Source: an uncultured Bacteroidales bacterium
Lineage (GTDB): Bacteria > Bacteroidota > Bacteroidia > Bacteroidales > FEN-979
DNA length: 64,000 bases
Assembly (NCBI GenBank): GCA_903916595.1
Contig: CAIWXI010000130.1
Span: forward strand, 1 to 64,000
Reading direction: 5' to 3'
Positions 29,722-39,901 of the stretch are shown here, one piece after another. The notes below the pieces were generated by a model. The model was not told the origin of the DNA. It made no database searches and worked only from the letters and a program-made list of their open reading frames with translations. The position numbers and the translations under genes were made by a program. Every line of letters starts with the position of its first letter. Positions within the stretch are counted from its first letter, which is position 1.

Positions 29722-30597
29722 CTATTCATGATCCAAGGTTGCTTTTGCATCTGCTAATGCCTGTTTCTGTTCTTCGCTCACTTCAGGAAACTGAGGGTTC
29801 ATCTCTTTAAGTTTAGCCTCAACAATTTCGCCTATGGCAATATGCGAGAACCATTTGTTGTCGGCCGGGATAATGTACCATGGAGCATGTTTTGTGGAAG
29901 TATGCTGGAGCATCTTAAAATATACTTTCATGTAGTCGTTCCAGTATTGCCTTTCCTTGACATCATTGGGCGAAAGCTTCCAGTTCTTTTCGGGGTTCCC
30001 GATACGTTCCATGAAGCGGGTTTTCTGTTCCTTTTTAGAGATGTTCAGGAAGAATTTGAGGATCTGCATCCCGCTACGCATAAGATGCAGCTCGAAGTTG
30101 TTGATGTCTTGGTACCTCTCCTGCCAGATGTGGCCTTCTTCGATCTGTTCTTTGAGACCGGGCAGTTTCTCGGTTTTCAGAATATTCTGGTGCACCCTCA
30201 CCACCAGTACTTCCTCGTAATAGGAACGGTTGAATATGCCTATCTTCCCTCTGTCGGGAATCTCCCAGTGGGCCCTCCAGAGAAAATCATGGTCCAGTTC
30301 GTAGACCGAAGGCGTCTTGAATGACGAGACCCTGCATCCCTGGGGATTCAGACCCGACATCACATGCTTGATGGCACCGTCTTTTCCCGCTGCGTCGAGC
30401 GCCTGCAAGACGATGAGCAGCGACTGCTTTCCTTCGGCATAGAGCTTTTCCTGGCTCTTTGCCATCTTTTTCAGGTTCTTCGCAAGATCTTTCTCAGCTT
30501 CTCGCTGACTCTTGTAATTGCCGGTATATCCGGCATCAAAGTCTTCCATTTTCCGGGCCTTCTTGTTGGCCGTAAATAAGAGTTCATCGTACTTCAT
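29722..30597 (-). CDS. Polyphosphate kinase 2 (PPK2) family / polyphosphate:nucleotide phosphotransferase
   Basis: LLIVLQALDAAGKDGAIKHVMSGLNPQGCRVSSFKTPS; FNRSYYEEVLVVRVH; FFLNISKKEQKTRFMER. Confidence 0.93.
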   Translation of the reverse strand: MKYDELLFTANKKARKMEDFDAGYTGNYKSQREAEKDLAKNLKKMAKSQEKLYAEGKQSLLIVLQALDAAGKDGAIKHVMSGLNPQGCRVSSFKTPSVYELDHDFLWRAHWEIPDRGKIGIFNRSYYEEVLVVRVHQNILKTEKLPGLKEQIEEGHIWQERYQDINNFELHLMRSGMQILKFFLNISKKEQKTRFMERIGNPEKNWKLSPNDVKERQYWNDYMKVYFKMLQHTSTKHAPWYIIPADNKWFSHIAIGEIVEAKLKEMNPQFPEVSEEQKQALADAKATLDHE

Positions 30598-30608
30598 ATG
30601 TAACTGTT

Positions 30609-31232
30609 TTAAAGAAACTTTGGAAATGCCCCCGACAATCCGGTCAGGATAAACTGAATCCCCAGTGCGAGGGTAATGAGTCCGAATATTTTGGTCAGCA
30701 CATCCAACCCTGTTTCGCCAAAGTAGTTAACGATTTTAGGAGCATAACGGAACGAAAGCCAGATGATCAGCGTCATAACTCCGATTGCGGCCAGGAGTGC
30801 AAAATGAAGATAGGGTTGGCCATGAGCCGATTCGGAGAAAAGAATGACAGTCGACATGGTGCCTGCTCCCGTGGTCATTGGGATCGCAATGGGGATGATA
30901 GCCGTGGAAATAATTTTCGAGAATGTTTGTTCTGTAAGTTCGATGGTTCTCTGTACGGAGTTCATCATGCTGAACCCTGTACTGAGCAGCAGAAGTCCGC
31001 CTGCAATGCGAAAAGCCGGGATGCTGATCTGGAAAAAATTCAGTACCACCATGCCTGCAAACATGGTGATGATCATGGTGAGTAAAGAAGTCAGAGTGGC
31101 GATGTTACAAAGTTTGATCTGCTCCCTTACCGACCGGCCCTGCAAGAGGTTTACGTAAAGAGGTATGGCGGCCACATTATTGGCTACAGCGAATAAACCC
31201 AGGAGGTAATGCTGGAATGACATATCTTCCAT
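30609..31232 (-). CDS. MarC family integral membrane protein
   Basis: LFAVANNVAAIPLYVNLLQG; IAIPMTTGAGTMSTVI; ALGIQFILTGL. Confidence 0.88.
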   Translation of the reverse strand: MEDMSFQHYLLGLFAVANNVAAIPLYVNLLQGRSVREQIKLCNIATLTSLLTMIITMFAGMVVLNFFQISIPAFRIAGGLLLLSTGFSMMNSVQRTIELTEQTFSKIISTAIIPIAIPMTTGAGTMSTVILFSESAHGQPYLHFALLAAIGVMTLIIWLSFRYAPKIVNYFGETGLDVLTKIFGLITLALGIQFILTGLSGAFPKFL

Positions 31233-31266
31233 AAACGAGAAATTTGTGCAGTAAAGATAATAATTA

Positions 31267-31290
31267 AATGGTGAAATGGTGAAATGGTGA
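31267..31290. repeat. ATGGTGAA / TTCACCAT 8-nt repeat, 3 units
   Basis: aatggtga x3; reverse complement of the 9507-9626 unit. Confidence 0.9.
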
Positions 31291-31291
31291 A

Positions 31292-31319
31292 ATCTGATAT
31301 CTGCTATCTGTTATCTGTT
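31292..31319. repeat. 7-nt repeat ATCTGNT, 4 units
   Basis: atctgat atctgct atctgtt atctgtt; overlaps the stop of the GT51 gene. Confidence 0.75.
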
Positions 31320-33281
31320 TTTCATCTCCACATCCGGGACCAGATTATCGAAGTCGTGCTGGGTGATCCAGCCTTTATTCAGCATTTTGGCCGAGACAAG
31401 TCTGTAAAATTCGGCCATGCTGGCTTTGAGGTGACCTGTTTCGTCAAAATTATATTTGAACCATTTAGGTCGGGGAATAATTGAAGCCATAAAGATGGCC
31501 TCAGCAAGTGTAAGCTTAGAAGCTTCCTTGTTAAAATAAAAATGTGAAGCCTCATTCGCACCATAGATCACCGGCCCCCATTCGATGATATTGAGATATA
31601 CCTCGAACATCCTGTCTTTGCTGCAAAGTTGCTGGTTCTCGATAAGCCATACAATCAGGGCCTCCTCCAGCTTACGGGCAATGGTTTTGTTCCGGCTCAG
31701 GAACACATTTTTTACAAGTTGCATGCTGATCGTGCTTCCCCCTCGTACAAAACGTCCTTCCTTGATATTTTCGATTATGGCATCACGAAAAGCCTCGGGA
31801 AGAAAGCCCCGGTGTTGGTAAAACCCCCCGTCTTCGGAAGTCATCACTGCGTACTGCAGAAAAGGTGAGATCTGCGAAAGTTTACGGAAGTCAGGATTCG
31901 CGGAACCGATTTCAAACGTCTTTACAGGTTCGCCATCTTCAAAGGCCGTGTACATGAACGAACTGCCGAGCTTCAGCAAACTACCGTTTCCATATGACAA
32001 CACCCTGAATTGCAGTCGTTTCAGCTCCATTTCAAATATTAATGAATCCGGTTTAGCCAGATCAGCAAAGAAATCCAGGAAATAAGAAAGTTCTCCTGTG
32101 GTTTCTAGGCCTTTAAGGTTTGCGAACAAGCCTTCGGGCAGGGATGAAAAAAGTTGCCTGGCCGGGAATGGCGGTTTATTTATCTTTATTGTGATCTGAG
32201 GCGATGGGCCAGGGCGATATTTTATATAAGGATGAAAATCAAGGTCATTAAAAAAAACTTCAGTGGCCGAATCCAGTTCGATCGCTCCGGATTCGAAATT
32301 CAGCAGGTAATCTATGCCCAGCTTCTGAAACTTCACCGTATCGGTTGCTATCTTTTCATGAAACACCTGAAGACCTTTAAACGCTATTCGGCCTTTGATC
32401 CCGGCCGCATCATTCCTGAAACTCCCTGCCGACAGACTGAAATCAAGCGAATCAAACCCCAGGCTTGCATTCCATTTAAAACCTATATATGGGAAGGTTA
32501 TCTTCTTATTATCTGCGGATGAGAGAACGGCTTCTGCATACCGGTTCCGGCTGTCAAGCTTTCCTTCGGCCTTCCAGACTGATTTTGCTGAATCTTCAGT
32601 GATGAGGATGTTCGTTGAAAATGTATGATTAACAATGGCGAACTTGTGGAGATGCAACTCAACAACATGGGAACCTGTGGTACTCCTTATTTTCAGATTG
32701 CTAACCTCCATTTCTCCGGGTATTTTATCGAACACCAACCGGAAGATCCGGTTTGCTGTTTCGGAATAGTTGGTCTCACTTGAGACTGGTTCAGAGCTTT
32801 CGGTCAATGCTGAGCCTGCAGAGTTATCTTTAGGAGTGGAAGTTTGCCCTGAAGAGAGTAGGAAACTATAATTGGTAAGGCTGTCGCGGCGGTTTACAGT
32901 AAGGTAGAGGTTACGGATTTCCACCGCCGAAATATTCAGCCTCCCTTCAAGCAATTTAAAGGCATTTACAGAAACAACGAGTGTATCGATTCGCAGAAGA
33001 GAATCGCCATCAGCAGGTTTCAGGCTTATCCCCGTCAGAAAAACAGTAGAAACACCCAGAAACCTTGCCTTGTGTACTTTCAGGTCGGCATTGTATGCAG
33101 AATTGAACCGGCTGATCCTTGAAGCCATTACTACTCTCAGTACCGGATTACGGAAAATCAGGCACATCAGCATTATTAAAAAGAGAATGGCTGTACACCA
33201 GAGACCAGTGTTCCTCAAACGGACCCGGTACTTATTTACAGGCTTTCTTATATGTTTTTTTGTCAGTTTCAATTGCAGCAC
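31311..33281 (-). CDS. AsmA-like N-terminus fused to GT51 peptidoglycan glycosyltransferase (monofunctional)
   Basis: GT51 motifs TSEDGGFYQHRGF, RGGSTISMQLVKNVFLSRNKTIARKLEEALIVWLIE, YLNIIEWGPVIYGANEAS; no transpeptidase domain after them. Confidence 0.85.
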   Translation of the reverse strand: MLQLKLTKKHIRKPVNKYRVRLRNTGLWCTAILFLIMLMCLIFRNPVLRVVMASRISRFNSAYNADLKVHKARFLGVSTVFLTGISLKPADGDSLLRIDTLVVSVNAFKLLEGRLNISAVEIRNLYLTVNRRDSLTNYSFLLSSGQTSTPKDNSAGSALTESSEPVSSETNYSETANRIFRLVFDKIPGEMEVSNLKIRSTTGSHVVELHLHKFAIVNHTFSTNILITEDSAKSVWKAEGKLDSRNRYAEAVLSSADNKKITFPYIGFKWNASLGFDSLDFSLSAGSFRNDAAGIKGRIAFKGLQVFHEKIATDTVKFQKLGIDYLLNFESGAIELDSATEVFFNDLDFHPYIKYRPGPSPQITIKINKPPFPARQLFSSLPEGLFANLKGLETTGELSYFLDFFADLAKPDSLIFEMELKRLQFRVLSYGNGSLLKLGSSFMYTAFEDGEPVKTFEIGSANPDFRKLSQISPFLQYAVMTSEDGGFYQHRGFLPEAFRDAIIENIKEGRFVRGGSTISMQLVKNVFLSRNKTIARKLEEALIVWLIENQQLCSKDRMFEVYLNIIEWGPVIYGANEASHFYFNKEASKLTLAEAIFMASIIPRPKWFKYNFDETGHLKASMAEFYRLVSAKMLNKGWITQHDFDNLVPDVEMKNR

Positions 33282-33292
33282 CGAATAATATA

Positions 33293-34642
33293 TCAGAACA
33301 TATGCCCCAGTCCGATATAAAGCCCGTTGGTACCATCCTGTTGGTTCAGTGCGAAGCCGTAATCGACGGTAAGTACGAAATTTTCGTTCAGTGCCAGCCT
33401 CAGTCCGAGACCGGTTGAAAAGTGCATCCCGTCGCTGGAGGTATTGAAGTAAAACGGCTGAAGGCTTAAGGGTATCAGGTCTTTATATACTTTCCGGTAC
33501 TGTACCACCATCCCGCCATCCAGAAAACCAACGAGCCCGAAATACAGGTTTTGTTTCAGGAAGTGAGTCCTCCAGAATTTCCAGCGGAGTTCGATATTTC
33601 CAAGGACCACGCCATCGCCAACCACCCTGTCGCGGAGGATGCCCCGCATAGTTCGGGCACCACCCAGACCGTCGGGTTTGGTCGACAGCGACCACGACGT
33701 GAACATATACGGATCTATATAATAAGGTGAGGTGCCCCCGATGGTTCCCTGGTAATTCAGGCGGTATGCGAATACAAGGTATTTTTTAACCAGGGAAACG
33801 AACTGACGGTGGGTGACTGCAAGTTTCACAAAAGCGTATGGGCTGTTGCCCAGGAAAGTGGGTGCAAGCATTACCAGAACCTCCGACCATATCCCTTTGT
33901 TAGGAGCCGCCTCATTGTCGCGGGTATCATAGATGAGCCCCAGTTTCAGGAAAGTAAGAGTGCCCCCGCCGGCTTCCTGAGGGGTAAGCAACCCGTACTT
34001 CACGTAGTTATCCCACAGCAGGGATGTGTCGGGGAGCTGTTTACTTTCTTTCTTGCCGGCATTGATCTTGCTGATGTCGACGGTGGCTAAACGGATGTCG
34101 AAAAAATTCACTCCGGCCAGCCACCTCACCTTCTGCCCGAATATAGGGCCCTGGAAATCGGCCATCAGCCGAAACAACCTCCTTTGGCAACGATAGTAAA
34201 CCCTGGAAATATAATCGGGGCTGTCCTGGCTCTGAACTGAAGGCACATAGTTCGCCTCATATCCGTTAAATCCATAGAAATCAAGCGCCCGCTCAGGAAG
34301 GTAGGTGACATCGCCGGTAAAACGGATATTCCCGGGGATCAGGTATTTTGAATCGTAGAACAACTGGAATACCGAGCTGCCTTTGGTAAAGAAAGAGACT
34401 TCGGCGTAAAAAGTATGTTTGTATTCGGGATAAGTTGAGCCGTCGCCATAGTTAAAAACCTGTGCCAGGGCGCCAAACTGAAACCCCTGGTCGGCATCAT
34501 AACCCAAGACCGGCAGAGCCCCGAACGTCCATCCTTTTTTCCTGTTCTCTTTTTTATGAAGTGTTGTATCAAGTTGGGCATGAGCCATCCGCAAAGAAAA
34601 AACAAAAACGACCAATACAAGGAGCAGTGAACTTTTTTTCAT
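33293..34642 (-). CDS. BamA/TamA-family outer-membrane protein
   Basis: 449 aa; LPVLGYDADQGFQFG; LGLIYDTRDNEAAPNKGIW; GGARTMRGILRDRVVGDGVVLGNIELRWKF. Confidence 0.85.
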   Translation of the reverse strand: MKKSSLLLVLVVFVFSLRMAHAQLDTTLHKKENRKKGWTFGALPVLGYDADQGFQFGALAQVFNYGDGSTYPEYKHTFYAEVSFFTKGSSVFQLFYDSKYLIPGNIRFTGDVTYLPERALDFYGFNGYEANYVPSVQSQDSPDYISRVYYRCQRRLFRLMADFQGPIFGQKVRWLAGVNFFDIRLATVDISKINAGKKESKQLPDTSLLWDNYVKYGLLTPQEAGGGTLTFLKLGLIYDTRDNEAAPNKGIWSEVLVMLAPTFLGNSPYAFVKLAVTHRQFVSLVKKYLVFAYRLNYQGTIGGTSPYYIDPYMFTSWSLSTKPDGLGGARTMRGILRDRVVGDGVVLGNIELRWKFWRTHFLKQNLYFGLVGFLDGGMVVQYRKVYKDLIPLSLQPFYFNTSSDGMHFSTGLGLRLALNENFVLTVDYGFALNQQDGTNGLYIGLGHMF

Positions 34643-36051
34643 GATGACCGGGGTCGGGTAAACAGGTTTACAATGAACAGGGTCAGGGTGGAGACCACGA
34701 TAGACAGTATTGCCAGGTCGGCATTGTCTTTAAAGAATTCCTTCGGATGGCCCTGGAATAAGGCAATCACGATAAGTATAAACACGTAGGTAATCCCGCC
34801 GATGAAGCTGGCCAGGGCTGCTTTGCTGCTGATCTTCCAGTGAAAGGAAGCCACCGAAGCCGGAATGATGGTAAAGCCTATACCGGTAATAAAGATGATA
34901 ACGGCGACCAGGTCTCTGAGAAAATAGGCCCCGATGCAGCTCAGCGAAGTAAAGCCGATGATGCCGAGGCGGGTAATGAGCATACGTTGTTTATCATCTG
35001 ACTTTCTCCCCGAGAGTTTGTCGTACCAGTCTACTGCCACCGACGATGCGAGCACGAAAATCTGAGTATCGGCAGCGCTCATGATAGCTGCAAACACCAT
35101 GATGAGGGCCGCACCGAGAAGTTTGCGGGGAAGCAGCAGTGTAAGCCCTTTTGCAAAGGCATCCTTCGATTCAATATCTGCCAGATGACTGTGGGCCGCC
35201 AGTCCCACCATGGTAATAGCGATCCCGGTAATCACGGTAAATACGGCCGAAAGTATAAATCCGTCGCGAACGATACGGTCGGAACGGGCACCGTAAACTC
35301 TCTGCCAGTACTCGGCCGACTGGAAAATGATAAAGATCCCGAAAGCGGTGAAAGCGATTGTCATCCCGATATTCATCCGCGAAAAATCAACCAGTTCGAG
35401 CACAACATCGCGTTTTTCCTGAAAGATCACCGAGGCGATAAGGATGATGATAACCAGCAATACAAAATACTGGAATATGTCGGTTCGGATCACGCTACGA
35501 AACCCTCCGGCCAGAAGGTATGTCATAATGAGGGCGGCGCTCAGTAGCAGTCCGGTTTCGTATGACCATCCGCTGATGCTTGCCAGCAGGCTGCTACCGG
35601 CAATAAACTGGTTCAGAAGCATACCTGAATAAACGATCAGCAGAATGATGGCCGAAAAGAGACCTGTGGCTTTGTCGAACTTAAAATAAAACCAATCTGA
35701 AAGGGTATAAAACTGTTTTATCCCGCTGAATTTCCTGAGCTTATGGCCATAAGGGATGAATACCAGAAAACCTATAGCTGTACCCACAAAAACGGCAAAG
35801 GCAGAAATCCCGAAACGGTATACGTAAGCTGAATAAGCTACCAGTGCAGCCCCGCCGATATAGCTTGCGACGACTGAAGTCACGAAACCGATGATGCCAA
35901 TGCTGCGCCCGGCGATCATAAAATCGGAATCGGATTTGCGGCGGGAGGCATATAAACCGATTCCAAGACTTGTGCATGCATACAGCACAAGCAGAAAAAT
36001 ATCGAAAGGGCTGAGGTTGCTGCCGGTAAGAGGTTCGAAAAGCCTGTTCAT
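34639..36051 (-). CDS. Sodium:solute symporter (SSS) family transporter
   Basis: 13-TM-like; SDSDFMIAGRSIGIIGFVTSVVASYIGGAALVAYSAYVYRFG; AAIMSAADTQIFVLASSVAVDWY. Confidence 0.88.
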   Translation of the reverse strand: MNRLFEPLTGSNLSPFDIFLLVLYACTSLGIGLYASRRKSDSDFMIAGRSIGIIGFVTSVVASYIGGAALVAYSAYVYRFGISAFAVFVGTAIGFLVFIPYGHKLRKFSGIKQFYTLSDWFYFKFDKATGLFSAIILLIVYSGMLLNQFIAGSSLLASISGWSYETGLLLSAALIMTYLLAGGFRSVIRTDIFQYFVLLVIIILIASVIFQEKRDVVLELVDFSRMNIGMTIAFTAFGIFIIFQSAEYWQRVYGARSDRIVRDGFILSAVFTVITGIAITMVGLAAHSHLADIESKDAFAKGLTLLLPRKLLGAALIMVFAAIMSAADTQIFVLASSVAVDWYDKLSGRKSDDKQRMLITRLGIIGFTSLSCIGAYFLRDLVAVIIFITGIGFTIIPASVASFHWKISSKAALASFIGGITYVFILIVIALFQGHPKEFFKDNADLAILSIVVSTLTLFIVNLFTRPRSS

Positions 36052-36165
36052 GAAACAAAGATAAACGGATTATTAAATACGTTTGTCGGGTATTTTATGC
36101 TGTTCAACGAAAAAATATTGATTCCGCCCGCAGAGGTGCTTACTTTGCAGCATAAAACTACGATC

Positions 36166-36804
36166 ATGAAATCAAAACTGATAATTCTCACAGCCCTGAT
36201 TGTAATGACAATGAGTGGCTGCCTCGTGAAATCGCTTCACCCTTTTTACAATGAAAAAGACCTGGTATATAAACCTGAACTTACGGGAATCTACCTTGGA
36301 AATGATTCGTCCAGATGGGAAATCAGGCAGCATAAGGCATCTGCAGGTTTATTCAAGGATGAAACAACAAGTAAGAGTTACGATATTATTTATACCACTA
36401 AAGAAGGGACCTCAAAATTCCTGGTGCATCTTTTCAGCCTTGGCAATCAGTTGTACCTTGACTTTTTCCTGCCCGACATAGAAGGCACTGACCTTGCGGT
36501 AATGCATCTGGTCCCGGCACATACACTTGCCAGGGTTGAACTGTCGGCCAACCAGATCACAATTAAATGGTATAACGAGGAATGGTTAATGAAACTTTTC
36601 AATGAGAGCCGCATCAAGGTAGCCCATGAAAGAGTCCAGTTCGACCTTGATAAAAAAGATCAGGACAGTTACCAGATCGTCCTCACTGCTGCCACCGCAG
36701 ATCTTCAGAAATTTATCATTAAGTATGGAAATGATCCTGAAGCGTTTGATAACAAAAAGAAGGATTCAGAGTATACCTTTGTCTTGAATAAAGTCGGTTC
36801 ATAA
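36166..36804 (+). CDS. Hypothetical lipoprotein
   Basis: MKSKLIILTALIVMTMSGCLVKSLHPFYNEKDL signal and lipobox. Confidence 0.65.
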   Translation: MKSKLIILTALIVMTMSGCLVKSLHPFYNEKDLVYKPELTGIYLGNDSSRWEIRQHKASAGLFKDETTSKSYDIIYTTKEGTSKFLVHLFSLGNQLYLDFFLPDIEGTDLAVMHLVPAHTLARVELSANQITIKWYNEEWLMKLFNESRIKVAHERVQFDLDKKDQDSYQIVLTAATADLQKFIIKYGNDPEAFDNKKKDSEYTFVLNKVGS

Positions 36805-36812
36805 AAAACTGA

Positions 36813-37727
36813 TCACAGTGGTTTTCGCCTGTAAACCATGAACATACACGACATCGTCATCAGCAGGCTAAGCAAGATAAGCAGGATGCTGTGGGTGCTG
36901 CCAAAGTCCTGGTATTTCTGACTGATCAGCCCCAGGCTGGCAAGGTAGGAAATGATGATGGCCCCGCTGTTGTTCACAAAATGGGCGAATACCGGAAGCC
37001 ATATAGATCCGCTCCAGTAAAAGAGATAGCCAAATATAATTCCAAGGACCATCCTGGGAAGCAGTCCGTAAAACTGCATATGCATGGCGCCAAAGAGGAA
37101 ACCGGTGATCATTATGGCCACGTGAATGTTTTTAAACCAGTTCCCGAGAAGTTTTTGCAGTACCCCCCTGAACATGAACTCCTCCCCCACGGCCGGCAGC
37201 AGGCCGATCATAAACAGGTTGAACAGGAAGCTGCTGAACGACTTACCGGCTAAAAATGAATCAGTAAGTCGGCCGGCCTGTTCTTCGGCGTTCTTCATCC
37301 AGTCTTCCATTCCTTTGAAAAACGAAGGCAGTTTCATCATTTCATTGATATCGACCAGCCAGTTGATGAAGGGAAGGGAAACGAACATCAGCAAAAACAC
37401 AATAAAATAAAAGCTGCCGCTGCCCGTGTTCCTGGCCTTCAGGAATGACCAGGCATTCTGTTCAAAGAAATACCCGATAAGGATCGGAGGGATGATGAAC
37501 AGCCCGAAACTCTGGGTTACCTGAAAATATTTCAGCAGGACCAGAGATTTGGGGTTGTCTGGCTGATTGAGGAGGTCAAGGGTGCCCTTGAGATCCAGAT
37601 GATAAATGGGTATGGCCAGCAAAAGTGCAGCGAAAAAAAATACAATGAAACAGGAAAATGTAAGTGCAACAGCAAAGATCAGGCGGCTGAATGGTGTAAG
37701 GTTTCCTAATAAGGCTTGTTTCATCAC
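36813..37727 (-). CDS. CPBP family intramembrane glutamic endopeptidase (CAAX-like)
   Basis: AVGEEFMFRGVLQKLL (EExxxR), ITGFLFGAMHMQFYGLLPRMVLGIIFGYLFYWSGS, HFVNNSGA. Confidence 0.92.
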   Translation of the reverse strand: MMKQALLGNLTPFSRLIFAVALTFSCFIVFFFAALLLAIPIYHLDLKGTLDLLNQPDNPKSLVLLKYFQVTQSFGLFIIPPILIGYFFEQNAWSFLKARNTGSGSFYFIVFLLMFVSLPFINWLVDINEMMKLPSFFKGMEDWMKNAEEQAGRLTDSFLAGKSFSSFLFNLFMIGLLPAVGEEFMFRGVLQKLLGNWFKNIHVAIMITGFLFGAMHMQFYGLLPRMVLGIIFGYLFYWSGSIWLPVFAHFVNNSGAIIISYLASLGLISQKYQDFGSTHSILLILLSLLMTMSCMFMVYRRKPL

Positions 37728-37768
37728 GTATTATGGATTTGTCTATTTTTGCGCTAAAATAATACATT

Positions 37769-38752
37769 TTGGTGAGGATAGGCACGATAGAAGCCGGGGA
37801 ATTTCCTGTATTCCTTGCTCCCATGGAAGATGTGACGGATTCACCTTTCCGTTCTATCTGCAAGGATTTCGGGGCGGATGTGGTGATTACCGAATTCGTG
37901 GCTGCCGAAGGGCTTATACGCGATTCCTGGAAAAGCAGTATGAAGATGCAGTTTGAACCTAAGGAAAGACCCATAGGTATTCAGATTTTCGGAGCCAATA
38001 TTGATTCGATGATGAAAGCAGCCGAGGCTGCTGAACAGGCCGGTCCCGATTTCATCGACCTTAACTTCGGTTGCCCTGTGCGAAAGATCGTGATGAAAGG
38101 AGGAGGAGCAGCCCTGCTGCAGGACATACCGAAGATGGTCGCTATGGCTGCAGGGGTTGTTAAATCGACATCCCTGCCGGTTACCGCCAAGACCAGGCTG
38201 GGCTGGGATGAACAGCACCTTGAAATCGTTGATATTGCCGAACGCCTGCAGGATGTGGGGATCCAGGCTATCAGCATACATGGCCGCACCCGTGCCCAGC
38301 TTTACGGGGGCAAGGCCGACTGGACCCTGATCGGTGAGGTGAAGAATAATGTGAGAATGAAAATACCTGTTTTTGGTAATGGCGACATTGACTCGGGCCC
38401 CAAAGCCAGGGAAATGAAAGAGCGTTACGGCGTGGATGGTATTCTCATCGGCCGTGCGGCTGTAGGGAATCCCTGGATATTCAGGGAGATAAAGACTTTC
38501 CTGGAGACTGGTGAGCTACTCTCTCCGCCATCCGCCAGTGAAAGAATAAAAACACTCAGGCTTCATCTGGAGAAATCACTGGTATATAAGGGTGACCGTT
38601 ATACTCTGTTTGAAATGCGCAAAATGTACAGCGGCTATTTCAAGGGCGTCGCTGGGTTCAAACCTTACCGGATAAGGCTGGTCACGGCCGCTTCAATGGA
38701 GGAAGTCTATACCGTTTTGCAAGAAATTCAATCATCGTTTACACCTGAATAA
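37769..38752 (+). CDS. dusB: tRNA-dihydrouridine synthase DusB
   Basis: LAPMEDVTDSPFR, IDLNFGCPVRKIVMKGGGAALL, ISIHGRTRAQLYGGKADW, GNGDIDSGPKAREM, GRAAVGNPWIF. Confidence 0.95.
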   Translation: MVRIGTIEAGEFPVFLAPMEDVTDSPFRSICKDFGADVVITEFVAAEGLIRDSWKSSMKMQFEPKERPIGIQIFGANIDSMMKAAEAAEQAGPDFIDLNFGCPVRKIVMKGGGAALLQDIPKMVAMAAGVVKSTSLPVTAKTRLGWDEQHLEIVDIAERLQDVGIQAISIHGRTRAQLYGGKADWTLIGEVKNNVRMKIPVFGNGDIDSGPKAREMKERYGVDGILIGRAAVGNPWIFREIKTFLETGELLSPPSASERIKTLRLHLEKSLVYKGDRYTLFEMRKMYSGYFKGVAGFKPYRIRLVTAASMEEVYTVLQEIQSSFTPE

Positions 38753-38762
38753 AAATTTAAGT

Positions 38763-39875
38763 ATGGCAGGATCAACAACAAGTACGCAACCGAAGCGTAT
38801 CGTTTCGATTGATGCTTTAAGAGGCTTTGACATGTTCTGGATATCGAGCGGCGACGCTTTCTTTATCGCGTTGTTCACGTTTATAAACACCCCGTTTTTT
38901 CTGAGGCTGGCTGCACAGCTGGACCATCCGGTATGGGCGGGATTCCGTTTTTATGATATCATATTCCCCCTGTTTTTGTTTATCATGGGGGTTGTAATGC
39001 CTTTATCGATTGAACGCCGCCTGGAACGGGGCGATTCCCGTAAGGAACTTTACCTGCATATCATCAGAAGAACCTTGCTGCTTTTCCTGCTGGGACTGAT
39101 TTATAACGGGTTGTTCAACTTTGATTTTGCAGCTCAGCGTTATTCAGGCGTTTTGCAGCGCTTCGCTGTTACTTATTTCTTTGCTGCTCTTATTGTGATG
39201 AATTTTAAGAACAAGGCGCAACTGATATGGGCCGGTTCAATACTGCTGGGTTACTGGCTAATCCTGCTGCTCATCCCGGCGCCGGGCTTTCGTGCCTATG
39301 ATCTTACTCCCCAGGGTAATCTCTGCGGGTATATCGACAGGCAGTTTCTGCCTGGCTCTTTCTGCTGCTATTCTTATGGTGATAATGAAGGTATTCTTAC
39401 CATGTTCCCCGCGATCACCAATGTATTGTTCGGAGTTCTTGCCGGCCGATGGCTGCTGGGAGAGGGCGAAGCGTTAAAAAAAATCAGGAACCTTGTTATT
39501 TCCGGTGTTTCATTTATTGCCGGCGCTTTATTGTGGAGCCTGGTTTTCCCGATCAACAAATATCTGTGGACGGGTTCGTATGTGCTGCTAACAGCGGGAA
39601 TCTCTTTCCTGCTCTTATGCCTCTTTTTCTGGATCATCGATGTGAAGGGCTACAGAAAATGGGCTTTCCCTTTTATCGTTATAGGATTGAATCCGATAAC
39701 TATTTATGTTGCTCAGGGAATCTTCGATTTCGGTATCATTGCCAATATATTTATTCATGGCTTTGCTGATTCCTTTGGTAGCTTCAAACCGGTATTTTAC
39801 CAGTTCAGCATTATTCTGGTAAAGTGGTTCTTCTTATATTTCCTTTACAGAAAAAAGATCTTTCTAAAAGTTTGA
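38763..39875 (+). CDS. DUF5009 / heparan-alpha-glucosaminide N-acetyltransferase-like membrane protein
   Basis: RIVSIDALRGFDMFWI; GFRFYDIIFPLFLFIMGVVMPLSIERR; multiple TM helices. Confidence 0.88.
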   Translation: MAGSTTSTQPKRIVSIDALRGFDMFWISSGDAFFIALFTFINTPFFLRLAAQLDHPVWAGFRFYDIIFPLFLFIMGVVMPLSIERRLERGDSRKELYLHIIRRTLLLFLLGLIYNGLFNFDFAAQRYSGVLQRFAVTYFFAALIVMNFKNKAQLIWAGSILLGYWLILLLIPAPGFRAYDLTPQGNLCGYIDRQFLPGSFCCYSYGDNEGILTMFPAITNVLFGVLAGRWLLGEGEALKKIRNLVISGVSFIAGALLWSLVFPINKYLWTGSYVLLTAGISFLLLCLFFWIIDVKGYRKWAFPFIVIGLNPITIYVAQGIFDFGIIANIFIHGFADSFGSFKPVFYQFSIILVKWFFLYFLYRKKIFLKV

Positions 39876-39901
39876 CCAGCCTAAAAGCTTCTTTGCTGCA
39901 A

